From: Orientallactaga sibirica
Taxonomy: Eukaryota > Chordata > Mammalia > Rodentia > Dipodidae
Length of the DNA: 64,000 bases
Assembly (NCBI GenBank): GCA_036365145.1
Contig: JAEOAD010001177.1
Coordinates: forward strand, 308,896-372,895
Direction: 5' to 3'
A program made the translations under genes and the position numbers. This document shows positions 48,355-58,262 of the stretch, one piece after another. Numbering within the stretch: position 1 is the first letter of the stretch; each line of letters begins with the position of its first letter. Below the pieces are notes generated by a model, which did not search any database, was not told the origin of the DNA, and saw nothing but the letters and a program-made list of their open reading frames with translations.

Positions 48355-49044
48355 AGGATGGTAGGATTAGTTATTGCCGGAATTATAGCTTTTATTACGC
48401 TTCTGGCTACTGCCACTACTGCTACTGTCACTTTAGCATAAGAAGTATAGACTGCACGTTTTGTCAATGAACTATCAAAAAATGTCTCTGTTACTTTGGG
48501 AACTCAAGAAGACATAGTTAGTAAATTAGAACAGAAAGTAGATGCTTTATATAATGTGGTTATACATTTGGGTGCAGAAATACAAGGCTTAAACTTTAGA
48601 GCCCATTCAGAATGCCACGCAGACTATCAATGGATTTGTGTTACATCCAAAAAATATAATAACAGTCAATATCATTGGGAAAAGATAAAAATGCATTTAC
48701 AAGGAATATGGCATAATGCAAATATGTCTCTAGATTTGATTCAATTGCATCAAGAAATTCTAATGATAAAAAACATGGAGGTTAATTTTGATGCAACTAA
48801 GACAGCAAATGATATCTTGGAAAAATTAAGAGCCTCCCTACCTTCATGGCCTTCATGGTCTTCATTTACTTCCTGGATAGGAAGTATCACAGCTTTGGGT
48901 ATCTGTATTGTGATTGGTGCCTGCTTACTCCTATCAATAATTAGACATGTCATAAGCTCGCTTTGGACATTAAAGCTGAGGTGCATAATGTTTGGCTCTG
49001 GACCCTACCATAAAGAGGATGTTCTCCCCTGCAAAGGCTGGTAG
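48355..49044 (+). pseudogene. env: ERV-A env transmembrane subunit
   Basis: A hydrophobic Ala/Thr-rich stretch (MVGLVIAGIIAFITLLATAT) at about 48358-48437 looks like a fusion peptide, ended by an in-frame TAA. The frame then continues open to 49044 (182 codons from ATG 48496): a heptad region (EDIVSKLEQKVDALYNVVIH), a Cys loop (CHADYQWIC), a Trp-rich membrane-proximal part, a transmembrane helix (ALGICIVIGACLLLSII) and a short tail. The loop and layout resemble MMTV-type betaretroviral TM, not the gamma type seen in ERV-B. Confidence 0.82.
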
Positions 49045-49212
49045 TCAAAGATGGGTAAGATTCTCTCAGGTTAGGTCAACCTAAGACAGGGAATGAATGA
49101 TGAATGATGACATTCATGTGCCATTGATGAGTAAGGCCTAAATGTCATAGAGAACAACCAAAGACAGGCACAGTCTTTCTGCACCATTGCTTAGAAGGGC
49201 ATGGTTTTTTAA

Positions 49213-49231
49213 AAAATAAAAAAGGGGGAGC
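49213..49231 (+). promoter_or_regulatory. ERV-A polypurine tract
   Basis: aaaataaaaaagggggagc directly precedes the 3' LTR (TGTCAGGAGCC at 49232), the expected plus-strand primer site. Confidence 0.8.
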
Positions 49232-49536
49232 TGTCAGGAGCCATTAACTTCTGTTTGACTATGGGCCAAAGCTAAGTAGGATGTTTTACCAAGCAGAGAT
49301 CAGTTAGTTACCTGCTGAGAATTTGGAAATTGAGGAGGAAGTGTCCTCTGATCTAAAGGCAAAGATTTAACTGTTTTATGATGCAGTTTCTCTGAGAAAT
49401 CCTGTATTTACCATTTGTTCTGCTTGCATTCTTGTGTTCTGAGACTAAGTATAAAAAGGCTGAACTAAATAAAGTTGGGGATTCGGTATTGGTATTGATC
49501 AACAGCCCTCCTGAGTTCATCTTTTTTCTCTCTCCT

Positions 49537-51601
49537 TGTAGCAGACAGCTTCAGGTTCATTGAGATGAACTTCCAGACCAGGCACAATTATGGAGGAAGG
49601 GATATTATTTATTGAAACTTACAGATCCAGGGGAAGTTCCATAAAGGCAGGAAAAGCAGCTTGCTCTCAACAGGGCCAAGCAGAGAGAGAAAAAGCCAAC
49701 CAGCCACCACAGCATACAGAGCAAAACTAACTACAGCCAAAAGGTCACACAACACACTTCAGGAACTCCTGCTAGGTACATTTGCATATCTTTACAATGG
49801 AATCTCAAACCATCACCACACCTTAAGACCAGGCTCCCAGTGACCTTGCCGCTAGCAAGGTGATTGCAGATGCAAACTATAACTAGTAAAACACTGAATA
49901 TATTGGGGGACATATATCCAAACTACCACATTCCGCCCCTGGCCCCCAATATATTTAGTTCCTGGCCCCCAATAGATTTATAACTATCACACATTGTAAA
50001 TTGTACTCAGTCCAATTTCAAAGGTTCTCACAGTCTTGATCATCTTAAGATAGTGAGTCCTGTAAAATCAAACAAGTTAAATACTTTCAACATGTAAAGG
50101 CACAGAGTAAACATTTTAACTGGTATAAGGCATAGCAAGGAGAGACTAAAACAATGCAAACTCAATCACCATCAGCCATCATCAAACTTCTGCAGTTCAA
50201 GTTCAATATAACCAGAGACTGACAGTCTCCAGGTTTTCCAATTCCGCCGCTCCAGCTGAGCAGAGTCGCCAGGGAAAACTTTCATAACATGCCAACACTG
50301 CACTCCTTGGTAGCCCTTTTGCACAGTCCTGGTATATCCAAAACATCTTCAGGTCTCCATGCAAACCACAGTCCATCTTCCAAAAGGCTCTTCCAGCCTA
50401 TTCCTCAGGAACTTCATGCCCTGCCTCATCCGCATCTCAGCAGCAGCTCCTGGAACCGTGTGCAATTCATGACCATTCTATGCATTTTTCATGCCTCCAA
50501 AACTAATACCAGGTGTGCAGGACACAGCCATATTCTAAATCCAGGGACAAAATAAACCATAGCCTTGAAAAGCAGGTTCCTTCTCCAGTCAACTCTTTCC
50601 AAAGAGTTTGCATTTCTAACAGTCTTTCCTCAGGCATCCTCTCCATTGTTTTAGTGTAAATCAAGTCGGGCCACCTTCCTTCCACCTTCCTTAAGATTGC
50701 TAATGCGTTGACAATAGCAGCCTCAGTAACCTAAAACCAGTCTCAGTGCCTCCGCTTTTAACTTGCTTGAGGTTTTCCAACTTAAAATCTTAAAATCTCA
50801 GTCCAATATCTTTAGCCAAACACATCAGTCCATTACAAATTTAAGTTTGATCAAACTTTCTGGGCCTGGATAGCAGAACGTAGCCATCCCTTATGCCAGT
50901 AGCCCAGTTCCAACAAAGTCCTCTGCAGTCTTTCCCTTATGCCAGTAGCCCAGTTCCAACAAAGTCTTCTGCAGTCTTTCCCTCCCCTTAGAAAGCTCAT
51001 AAGCCAAGCCTCGAAGTTCAATACTGTCTGCACTTAGCATTCTCAAACTCTCATCAGAATAGTCCATAAAACTTGGCTTACCACTCCAGAAGGCATCTTC
51101 AGTTGCAAGCACCAAGTCCATGCCCATTCCTCCAAAACAAAAGTTCCAAAAGATGAATATCCACACGGTCAGGTTCATCTCACCCCACACTCCTCGGTAC
51201 CACTTTACTGTAGCAGACAGCTTCAGGTTCATTGAGATGAACTTCCAGACCAGGCACAATTATGGAGGAAGGGATATTATTTATTGAAACTTACAGATCC
51301 AGGGGAAGTTCCATAAAGGCAGGAAAAGCAGCTTGCTCTCAACAGGGCCAAGCAGAGAGAGAAAAAGCCAACCAGCCACCACAGCATACAGAGCAAAACT
51401 AACTACAGCCAAAAGGTCACACAACACACTTCAGGAACTCCTGCTAGGCACATTTGCATATCTTTACAATGGAATCTCAAACCATCACCACACCTTAAGA
51501 CCGGGCTCCCAGTGACCTTGCCTCTAGCAAGGTGATTGCAGATGCAACTATAACTAGTAAACCACTGAATATATTGGGGGACATATATCCAAACTACCAC
51601 A
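49537..51601 (-). mobile_element. Complete MaLR LTR retrotransposon
   Basis: 2065 bp with LTRs 49537-49930 (394 bp) and 51209-51601 (393 bp), flanked by CTCCT at 49532-49536 and 51602-51606, the 5-bp duplication expected of the ERVL-MaLR group. On the minus strand the LTR starts TGTGGTAGTTTGGATATATG and ends GTCTGCTACA, with AATAAA near the 3' side. The LTRs differ at about four bases plus one indel, so the insertion is fairly recent. The internal region has a primer site (tggtaccgaggagtg) after the 5' LTR, a purine tract (gggggccaggggcggaa) before the 3' LTR, and no retroviral genes, as usual for MaLRs. Confidence 0.93.
50888..50980 (-). repeat. 46-bp tandem duplication in MaLR internal region
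   Basis: cccttatgccagtagcccag begins at 50888 and again at 50934. The two 46-bp units differ at one base. It lies within the longest minus-strand open frame of the MaLR (50891-51259), which has no recognisable domain. Confidence 0.85.
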
Positions 51602-51677
51602 CTCCTCTTTCTTTTTCTTAATCCTCACACCCCCCTCAGGTACTGTCTGAATCTTCTGGCAGGCTCCAGCAGTAATT

Positions 51678-51923
51678 CAAACTTGTAACTGCTCAGCAAT
51701 CCCTATTGAATGGATTAAAGCAATTGAAAAGGAGAGGAATTTAAAAAGTAGTTAGTTGCAATTCTAAGGGCAAGTCCACCTCTTCTGGGACATTTTTGTA
51801 GATCATATTTCACTCAGTAAAAGTGGCTTTTCCATTTCAATCAATTGAATATTTATTTCATCTTCCCCATAAAATATTATTTTTTAAAGCACTAAACTAT
51901 GGCAGAAAAGAGCTTTAAAAGTA
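51678..51923. other. Short unique-looking spacer between ERV-A and ERV-B
   Basis: AT-rich sequence without an open frame or repeat that I recognise. Confidence 0.5.
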
Positions 51924-51929
51924 GATGAT

Positions 51930-52513
51930 TGTTGGACCCTCCGACAGGTAGAGGCCATAGTGAAGAGGAACTGGTCCAGCCGGTCCCTCTCCAGGGCTGA
52001 ATGGGATGATGAGTGTTGACGACTCAGCCCTTCCTCCTAGGCGCCAGAGGAACTAAACACCACACTGAGTCGGGAGGCTGTCCAAGCAGGATCTCGTTTA
52101 TTGTATATCAAGACAGGTATATATAGGAAAATGCCAAAGAATAGAAAGGGACTTTCCAAAGAAACTTTTCCTGGTAGCAACAGGGGAGCCAGTAGGTGTA
52201 AAGGTCAGCAGTGGCATGCTAATCGGGAGAGAATTGTTTGTGAGGGACACTATGGAGACATGGGCTGTTCTAGTCAGGAGAGTATTGTTTAGGAGGAATG
52301 CTATGGAGACATGAGCTGTTCACAAGGAAACTATGTGTGGAACCCTCTAACGAACATTGGGAGGGTGTGGGGATGGTGCAGGGAAGGTAGGACTACATCA
52401 GCCATGCAAGGTGCTGTGTCATGCTCAGCAGGAAGTCAGAGACAGTGCTTGAAACTTTACTTTAGGCTTATCCATTTTCCTCTAGGCCAGAATCTTTTAC
52501 ATAGTGCCCAACA
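51930..52513 (-). repeat. ERV-B 3' LTR (left end)
   Basis: 584 bp with TGTTGG/CCAACA ends. On the minus strand there is a TATA box (cctatatata, 52118-52127) and a poly-A signal AATAAA (TTTATT at 52097-52102 on the plus strand) about 20 bases downstream, followed by R/U5 with gtcgtcaacactcatc. The left flank is GATGAT. Confidence 0.9.
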
Positions 52514-52533
52514 TCTCCCCCTTTTGTTTTTGT
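52514..52533 (-). promoter_or_regulatory. ERV-B polypurine tract
   Basis: On the minus strand acaaaaacaaaagggggaga directly precedes the LTR start TGTTGGGCAC. Confidence 0.85.
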
Positions 52534-52556
52534 AAGAGCGTCAGATCATCATGGCC

Positions 52557-52765
52557 CCTGTCTTAGATTGTCCCCCTCTGGGGACCTTACCCGTCACTGG
52601 GTACCATGTGTTGAGCTCGTTGAGGACCCACTCCATGGCCTGTCTTAGGTTGGTCTATGATCTGTAAGGATCTTACCCGTCTCTGACTGCCAGTGCCCCT
52701 GTTTGTTTGCACTGCGTCTGTCTTAGGTCGTCTCATGACAAAATCATAGCCTTACCCGTCATTGG
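52557..52765 (-). promoter_or_regulatory. Triple CTE-like RNA export element
   Basis: Three related blocks of 44-48 bases lie between the env stop (52804) and the polypurine tract: 52718-52765, 52639-52685 and 52557-52600 in virus order, at 79- and 82-base spacing. On the minus strand each has GACGGGTAAG at one end and CTAAGACAG at the other, identical in all three, with a variable self-complementary middle (for example GTCCCC/GGGGAC in the last block). These two words and the position are those of the Mason-Pfizer monkey virus constitutive transport element, whose internal loops bind NXF1/TAP to export unspliced RNA. The monkey virus element has two such repeats; here there are three. Function is inferred. 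Confidence 0.8.
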
Positions 52766-52803
52766 TCACATGGAGGGCAGGGGAGATTAGGAAGTAGATG
52801 TGA

Positions 52804-53430
52804 TTAGGGCACATTAATATCATCATGGTATGAGCCATAGAGGGAGGCAGGCGCTCGGGTGGCCAGCCTATGGTAATGAACTTCTACTTGATGGAGGCGG
52901 ATTTTATTGATTTGTCTCTGAATGAAACCAGTGAGCGCATTAATAACACAGGGTCCAAAAAGGAGGACCAGTACCAGCATGGTGAGGGGTCCTAGGAGGG
53001 GAAGGAGGTAGGGTAAGAAACCGCCCATTCCACCCCAGAACCCCCTCTTATTGGAGAGAATTTCTTGTTTCCGTTTCTCCAGGTTGTCTTGGAGCATCTT
53101 AATCCGGTCCCTCACCACTCCAGATTGGTTGACGAAAAAGCAGCATTCTTCCTGTAAGAAAACACAAAGACCTCCCTTTTCCGCAGTAAGGAGGTCGAGT
53201 CCCCTCCGATTTTGTAAAACTACTTGTGCTAGAGAGTTAAGCTGTTCTTGAACTGTGAGGATGATTTGTGACACTTCTTGAATGTCCTCGATCAATCTAT
53301 TTTCTAATTTATCATGGAGGGTGACAGCGGTGGTTAATCCAGCAGCCCCTGTGGCCACCCCTGCAGTGATTCCCAGCCCCACCAAGAAGGGGATAAGGGG
53401 GAGTGCGCGAAAAGCGTGCCTTTTCCACCA
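52804..53430 (-). pseudogene. env: ERV-B env transmembrane subunit
   Basis: Open from 53385 to the stop at 52804 (193 codons). It has a fusion-peptide-like start (LVGLGITAGVATGAAGLTTA), a heptad region, an immunosuppressive-domain-type stretch (LQNRRGLDLLTAEKGGLC), the covalent loop CVFLQEECC (CX6CC), and a transmembrane segment (LPLLGPLTMLVLVLLFGPCV) plus a tail with a YGSYHDD end. CX6CC marks gamma/type-D envelopes. A one-base shift near 53410, just before the fusion peptide at the expected SU/TM cleavage region, separates it from SU. The TM frame itself is intact. Confidence 0.88.
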
Positions 53431-54565
53431 CAGGGACAGGTATAGGCTCTGAATCCAAGATGATATCTAGTCGTGGGAAGAGATATACCACAGTACATAT
53501 GCCAGAAAAGTTACCTGAAATAAAGGGTAAGAGTCCCATCCCGCAGAGGTAGGTAGAGTTGAGAGGGGGACAGAAAGTCTTATCAGGCTGAAGTGAGTAG
53601 GTAATCATTTGGGAACATGAAAAGGGGGTTTTACTACCAAAGAGAGGTCTCCTGGATCAGTTGAAGCAGGTAATATTACCTGAGGGTGGAGTGAGGAGCT
53701 CAATGGGAGTAGGGAATTTAGGATAAGGTTTACATGGAGAGAAGGGGTGAGGGAGGTCAGTAGTCATTAAGAGAGGTGAAGCTACCAGTGGGGGAGTATA
53801 TGAGTATTGGACGCAAAGCCAACAACCATGTGAATAGAAAGGCTGAGTGGTGTTTAAAAGGTGGAAAGAGGACTTAAGGAGCGAGAACAAGAGATTCATA
53901 GTCCAGGCTTTTAGGGGTTCTAAATTATCTACCATGGACTGAAATATTTGGGAGGCATTTAAAGCATTGTGAATGACTACTTGTGGTGGCAAGGGGGTGG
54001 TTGGGGGAACCCAGACCTTTTGTACTTTAATTAGTCCATAAGGGTCTCTCCCCTTGCCGTCTATTCTAATGCCCGCCTCTGCCCCAGTTATCCAAATGGG
54101 ATTGTTAGGATCAGGGATGTGATATTTGATAGGGTTACACTGACCCGTTGTACAGGACTTTCCACTGGGCCGGAGCAGTTCGAGATTGCTAGTTAGGGAG
54201 CCTGTGTGACTGTGGGGGCAACTCCAGTATGGGCAGTAGCCCTCTTGAGGGTTAGCGCAGACACCCCTCTGTTTATGTGTTCAGCAGATATATTTGTGGT
54301 CGGTGGCATAAGAAACTTCCCAATTGTGGCAGGCTCCCCTCCCAGTTGTGGGTTTGCAGGCATCAAAGTATATGTCTACAGTTTTATCCTTTGTGCCATC
54401 ATAGGGTGTGTTGTTAAGAAGAATGGGTGGGTCAAATCCCACCCCAGTTACCTGGAATTCCCAATGGCCCAGTTCTGATGGTCTTGTTCCTTTAATGTTG
54501 TAGTAAGTATTGAGAAGGGTGGTCATCAGTAATAAGATCTTCATCATTGAGGGAGTTTTTTGCAC
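53431..54565 (-). pseudogene. env: ERV-B env signal peptide and SU
   Basis: One frame from ATG 54565 (or the second Met, MMKILLLMTTLL, 54547) to about 53431, interrupted by in-frame stops at 54281-54283 and 53657-53659. It begins with a hydrophobic signal-like stretch. It contains a CWLC thiol-isomerase motif near 53820, which pairs with CX6CC of TM in gamma and type-D envelopes, and a Pro-rich stretch before the cleavage region. The env start overlaps the pol end (54492). SU would bind the receptor; the stops abolish it. Confidence 0.85.
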
Positions 54566-56625
54566 CTAAGGGAGAAGAAGAAGGGGAAATACTCTCAGGG
54601 GTGTCTTGTTCCCTGGAGGGAAGGTCATCATTATTTTCTTGTTGGGGTAGATATTTTAAATCTCTAGCCAGTATCCAAATAGGTCTTTTTTCCTCTTGAG
54701 GGAAAACACATCCAAATCCTCTCCCTGCAGTAAGGAGGGGGTCTGGTCCTCTCCAGTTTCCAGTCAATGGATCTCTCCATCTGACCCAGATGGAGCTGTA
54801 AGTAACAGATGAGGACCAATGTTTTTGAAAAGGGGATACATTTTTATCTTCTTTTGAAAAATTTAAAATATTTAGGGTTAATAATGCCTTTTTTAGTTGA
54901 TCATGTGGGGGTAGGGATTCCCCCTTTTGTTTTTGTAATTGAGACTTAAGAGTTTGATTATATCTTTCCACGATGGCCTGGCCCCGTGGGTTATACGGGA
55001 TGCCTGTGGAATGTGAGATTTTCCAGGTTAGGAGGAAATCCATAAAGGCCCTGCTTACGAAGCAGGGGCCATTGTCAGTTTTGACTTGATCTGGCAATCC
55101 AAGGGTGGCAAAGCATTGAAGCATGTGGCTAATAGTATGTTTAGTCTTTTCCCCAGTGTGTGCCGATGCCCAACAAGCATGGGAAAAAGTATCAACTGAG
55201 AGAAAAATATATTTAAGTTTCCAAATGGAGAATAGTGTGTAACGTCAATTTGCCAAAGGTGATTAGGGAGTAGCCCTCGTGGATTGGCTCCTGTAGTTTG
55301 AAGAGGAGGTACCTGAAGGAAAGGCTGACAAGATCTACAGGTTCGGACTATCTTTTTAAGGTCCTTGACTGGCACATAGGGATACTCGTTTTTAAGGCCC
55401 CTCCAGTGTACATGAGTCAGGTGGTAAAAGTGTGTAGCCTCTGAGACAGAATTACACTGAGGCAGAGAGGCCAACTCATCAGCCAAGCTGTTTCCCTTAG
55501 AGAGAAATCCTGGTAAATTTTGATGGCCTCTAAGATGTTGAATAAAAATAGGGTTAATTCTTTGTTTAAGTAGGGAGTGCGCTTGAATCATCAAGGGAGT
55601 TATAGGGTTGGAGTCTAACTTAACTTCAGCCAGGTTGGGTAGTAGGTTAACAACAAAGACTATCAGAAAACAGGTTAAAAGACTCCTGAATCATGTCCAA
55701 TGCCAGAACGACAGCGAACAGCTCTTTGAATTGTGCTGACCCCTCGACCTCATGGGAGATTGACTTTACGGGCATAGGCTCTTGTTCCTGTTTTAAAGGA
55801 GGGTAAACAACTAGGGAAGCTCCCAAGCGCCCTCCATCAGTGAACACGGTGAGAAAGTTAGGGTTGGGCTTGGACAGAAAGAGCCTGGGAGGTCTCCATT
55901 CCAACCTAGAGAAGGAGCTCATCCATTTATGAGGACCATAGTGACAATCTATTGTACCCAGAAAACCATCGAGGGCTATAGCAATCCTGTTGTTATTTCT
56001 TTGAAGCCAACTGAAGTCTGCTGTTTTTAAGGGAGTGATAATAAGGTGAGGTTCAGTTCCAAACAACTGGACGGAAGTGTCCCTGCCCTTGCTAATACAG
56101 TCAGCAAGTTGGTTAGTCAAAGAATAGACTCTGGGGACCCCGCCAATTGAGAGGTGAATCCAGTGGATGGGATCACCTTTCTGGGCCAGCAGTGCAGTGC
56201 ATAGTGTTTCCCCAGTGAAAATATAGAGGGAGATGGGCAGGTTAGGGTCAAACCTTTTTAGAGTCACAGTGTCTATAGCCTGTTGAACCTTGCATAGAAT
56301 TTGTTTATGATGAGGAGGCAAGGTTACCTGAGAGGAGAGAGTTAGGCCCTTTAAGAGGTCAAACATAGGGGATAGCTGTTCAGTAGTTATGGGTATCCAA
56401 GGCCTCATCCAATTAATTTCCCCTAACAACTTTTGGAGCTGAGGCAATGTATAAGATTCCTGAATATGGAGCTGGGGCTTGACTGGAGAGACAGTGTCAA
56501 GGGATAACATGGAGCCCAGTATTTTGAAAGGAGAGACGGTTTGAATCTTTTCTGGAGCCACCTTGAAATCATTGGCATGTAAAATGGCAAGGAGGAGACG
56601 GCAATGAGTTTGTCTACCTGCGAAT
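54492..56625 (-). pseudogene. pol: ERV-B pol remnant (RT thumb to integrase)
   Basis: Frames in order: 56561-55647 with RT thumb/connection (APEKIQTVSPFKILGSML, LLGEINWMRPW) and the start of RNase H (FTDGGRLGASLV). Then 55594-55055 with the RNase H end (GNSLADELASL), the integrase zinc motif (HFYHLTHVH and CRSC) and the first core Asp (LWQIDVTHY). Then 55124-54492 with the second Asp (KTDNGPCF), the Glu (GQAIVERYNQT) and the C-terminal domain (WVRWRDPLTGNW). Integrase acidic residues are all present but in two frames. RT palm with the YMDD region is missing: gag capsid is joined to RT thumb at about 56600-56630. Confidence 0.88.
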
Positions 56626-57636
56626 TTCCATCAGCAATAAAGTCAGGCAGGCCAGTGTGTGAGTGAATGTGCTCAGTAAGTCTGGAGATGGATGGCCCAT
56701 TGTATGTAAAAGTAAGAGTCAATGCCAGATTCCTAGGCTGCCTTGTGGATAAGAGCCAGATCAGTTTTTCCTTACAGCTTTTGCTATGGGCAGCTCGATT
56801 TCTCTCATCTTGAAGGTGGCATTCGTCCTGGAAAAAGGTGCACCACTTTATAAATTGGGGGCCTGAAAGGACAGCTTTTGCAAGATTTTGCCAATCCTGT
56901 GTAGTACATGGGTAGTGAGCTAGTTCTTGGAGGATGTTCTCTGCCCAAGGGGAGTTAGGGCCATCCTCAGAAACTGCCTTTTTTAATTCTTTTAAGTCAC
57001 TTGCTTCCCATGGATACCAGCCAGCTTGACGATTGCCACCAGGGTTGAGATTTACAGGGAAAGCGAAAGTTGTTTCATGTTCGAAAGTCTTGTCAAAGGA
57101 GTTCGAGGGGGGGGGCAAGGCAGGCAGGAAGGGGTTTAGGTTACCTCCTCGGAGGACGTTGCTGGGGGTCCCGAGGGCCAGGGAGCTTTATCAAAAGGGT
57201 CCAGGGAGGGGTATAAAGCTTTATTCTCCTTGGATTTAAGGCCTTTTAGGTCTTTCTTAATTTCAAGTGTCTTAGCTTGTAAGGACAACCCTTTTGTTTG
57301 GTTATCGTCAGGCTGTAGTGCTTCAGGGTTTAAGTTCCCCTTTTGTCTTAATTTGTTGGGCTGAGGGGGGAAGCAGCCCTTCAGTGCAGAAACAGTGGGG
57401 AGGACTCCAAGAGGAGGGACTTCTCCACATTCTATATGTGCTCGGTGGACCAAGGTTTCCACACGGTCCCAGGTGTCCCAGTCAAAGAGACTGGCTTCTG
57501 GTAGCCAGGGGGCCAACTTAAGAAGGAATTGACAGGCCTGTGTAGCCTGGGAGTCAGAAAGGTTTAAGCCCCGACTCTTTAGGAGAGTGAGGAGAGATTC
57601 CAGAGCATAGTCTGGTTTAGCAGAAGATTGTCCCAT
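56626..57636 (-). pseudogene. gag: ERV-B gag (matrix and part of capsid)
   Basis: Starts at ATG 57636 (MGQSSAKPDYALESLLTLLK), with an N-myristoylation-type MGQ and a matrix domain of betaretroviral style, open to 57136. A G-run (57105-57115) shifts the frame into the capsid part (57118 onward): QAGWYPWEASDLKELKKAVS, LAHYPCTTQDWQNLAKAVLS. The frame runs into the deletion at about 56600-56630. Capsid C-terminal domain, nucleocapsid, dUTPase and protease are all missing. Assembly is impossible. Confidence 0.87.
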
Positions 57637-57714
57637 CACAAGGAGATGGGAATACACTCACCCATAGACCGATTACCCAAACAGCGTTCTTCCAACGAGG
57701 GGCTGTGCCTTCGA

Positions 57715-57732
57715 GCCCCATGTTGGGCGCCA
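57715..57732 (-). promoter_or_regulatory. ERV-B primer-binding site, tRNA-Lys1,2
   Basis: On the minus strand TGGCGCCCAACATGGGGC, three bases after the LTR, matches the complement of the tRNA-Lys1,2 3' end with at most one difference, as in type-D retroviruses. Confidence 0.88.
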
Positions 57733-57735
57733 GTC

Positions 57736-58262
57736 TGTCAGACCCTCCGACAGGTAGAGGCCGTAGTGAAGAGGAACTGGTCCAGCCGGTCCCTCTCCGG
57801 GGCTGAATGGGATGATGAGTGTCGACGACTCAGCCCTTCCTCCTAGGCGCCAGAGGAACTAAACACCACACTGAGTCGGGAGGCTGTCCAAGCAGGATCT
57901 CGTTTATTGTATATCAGGACAGGTATATATAGGAAAATGCCAAAGAATAGAAAGGGACTTTCCAAAGAAACTTTTCCTGGTAGAAACAGGGGAGCCAGTA
58001 GGTGTAAAGGTCAGCAGTGGCGTGCTAATTGGGAGAGAATTGTTTGTGAGGGACACTATGGAGACATGGGCTGTTCTAGTCAGGAGAGTATTGTTTAGGA
58101 GGAACGCTATAGAGACATGAGCTGTTCACAAGAAAACCATGTGTGGAACCCTCTAACGAACATTGGGAGGGTGTGGGGATGGTGCAGGGAAGGTAGGACT
58201 ACATCAGCCATGCAAGGTGCTGTGTCATGCTCAGCAGGAAGTCAGAGACAGTGCTTGAAACT
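57736..58262 (-). repeat. ERV-B middle LTR, truncated
   Basis: 527 bp colinear with 51930-52456 at a constant offset of 5806, so it contains substitutions but no net indel. It stops at gcttgaaact and is followed without any bridging by env TM sequence equivalent to 52969 onward. The last roughly 57 bases of the LTR, the polypurine tract, the CTE-like element and the env 3' end are missing at this join. Confidence 0.88.

Larger units (their letters stand above)
34860..51671 (+). mobile_element. ERV-A: class II (betaretrovirus-like) provirus with nested insertions
   Basis: Order on the plus strand: 5' LTR, Lys3-like primer site, gag, dUTPase, protease, pol, env, polypurine tract, 3' LTR. The ends are bounded by the 6-bp duplication GTAATT at 34854-34859 and 51672-51677, which fixes the element borders and fits ERVK-type integration. 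Three younger elements sit inside it: a MaLR piece in pro (37725-38686), a LINE-1 in env (41545-47607) and a whole MaLR in the 3' LTR (49537-51601). Without these the provirus is about 7.7 kb. All genes have stops or shifts, and the two LTRs differ by many substitutions and indels, so it is an old, dead copy. Confidence 0.95.
49232..51671 (+). repeat. ERV-A 3' LTR, interrupted by a complete MaLR
   Basis: LTR halves 49232-49536 and 51607-51671 join to about 370 bp that matches the 5' LTR. It has TATAAAAAGG at about 49450 and AATAAA at 49468-49473, and its R/U5 C/T-rich end resumes after the MaLR (ctttctttttcttaatcctc). It ends TCCAGCA at 51671, followed by GTAATT. Confidence 0.92.

Noticed and set aside
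50891..51259. 122-residue frame in the MaLR internal region as a gene
   Set aside because: MaLR internal regions do not encode known functional proteins, and the C-terminal part is a 46-bp tandem repeat translated in shifting frames.
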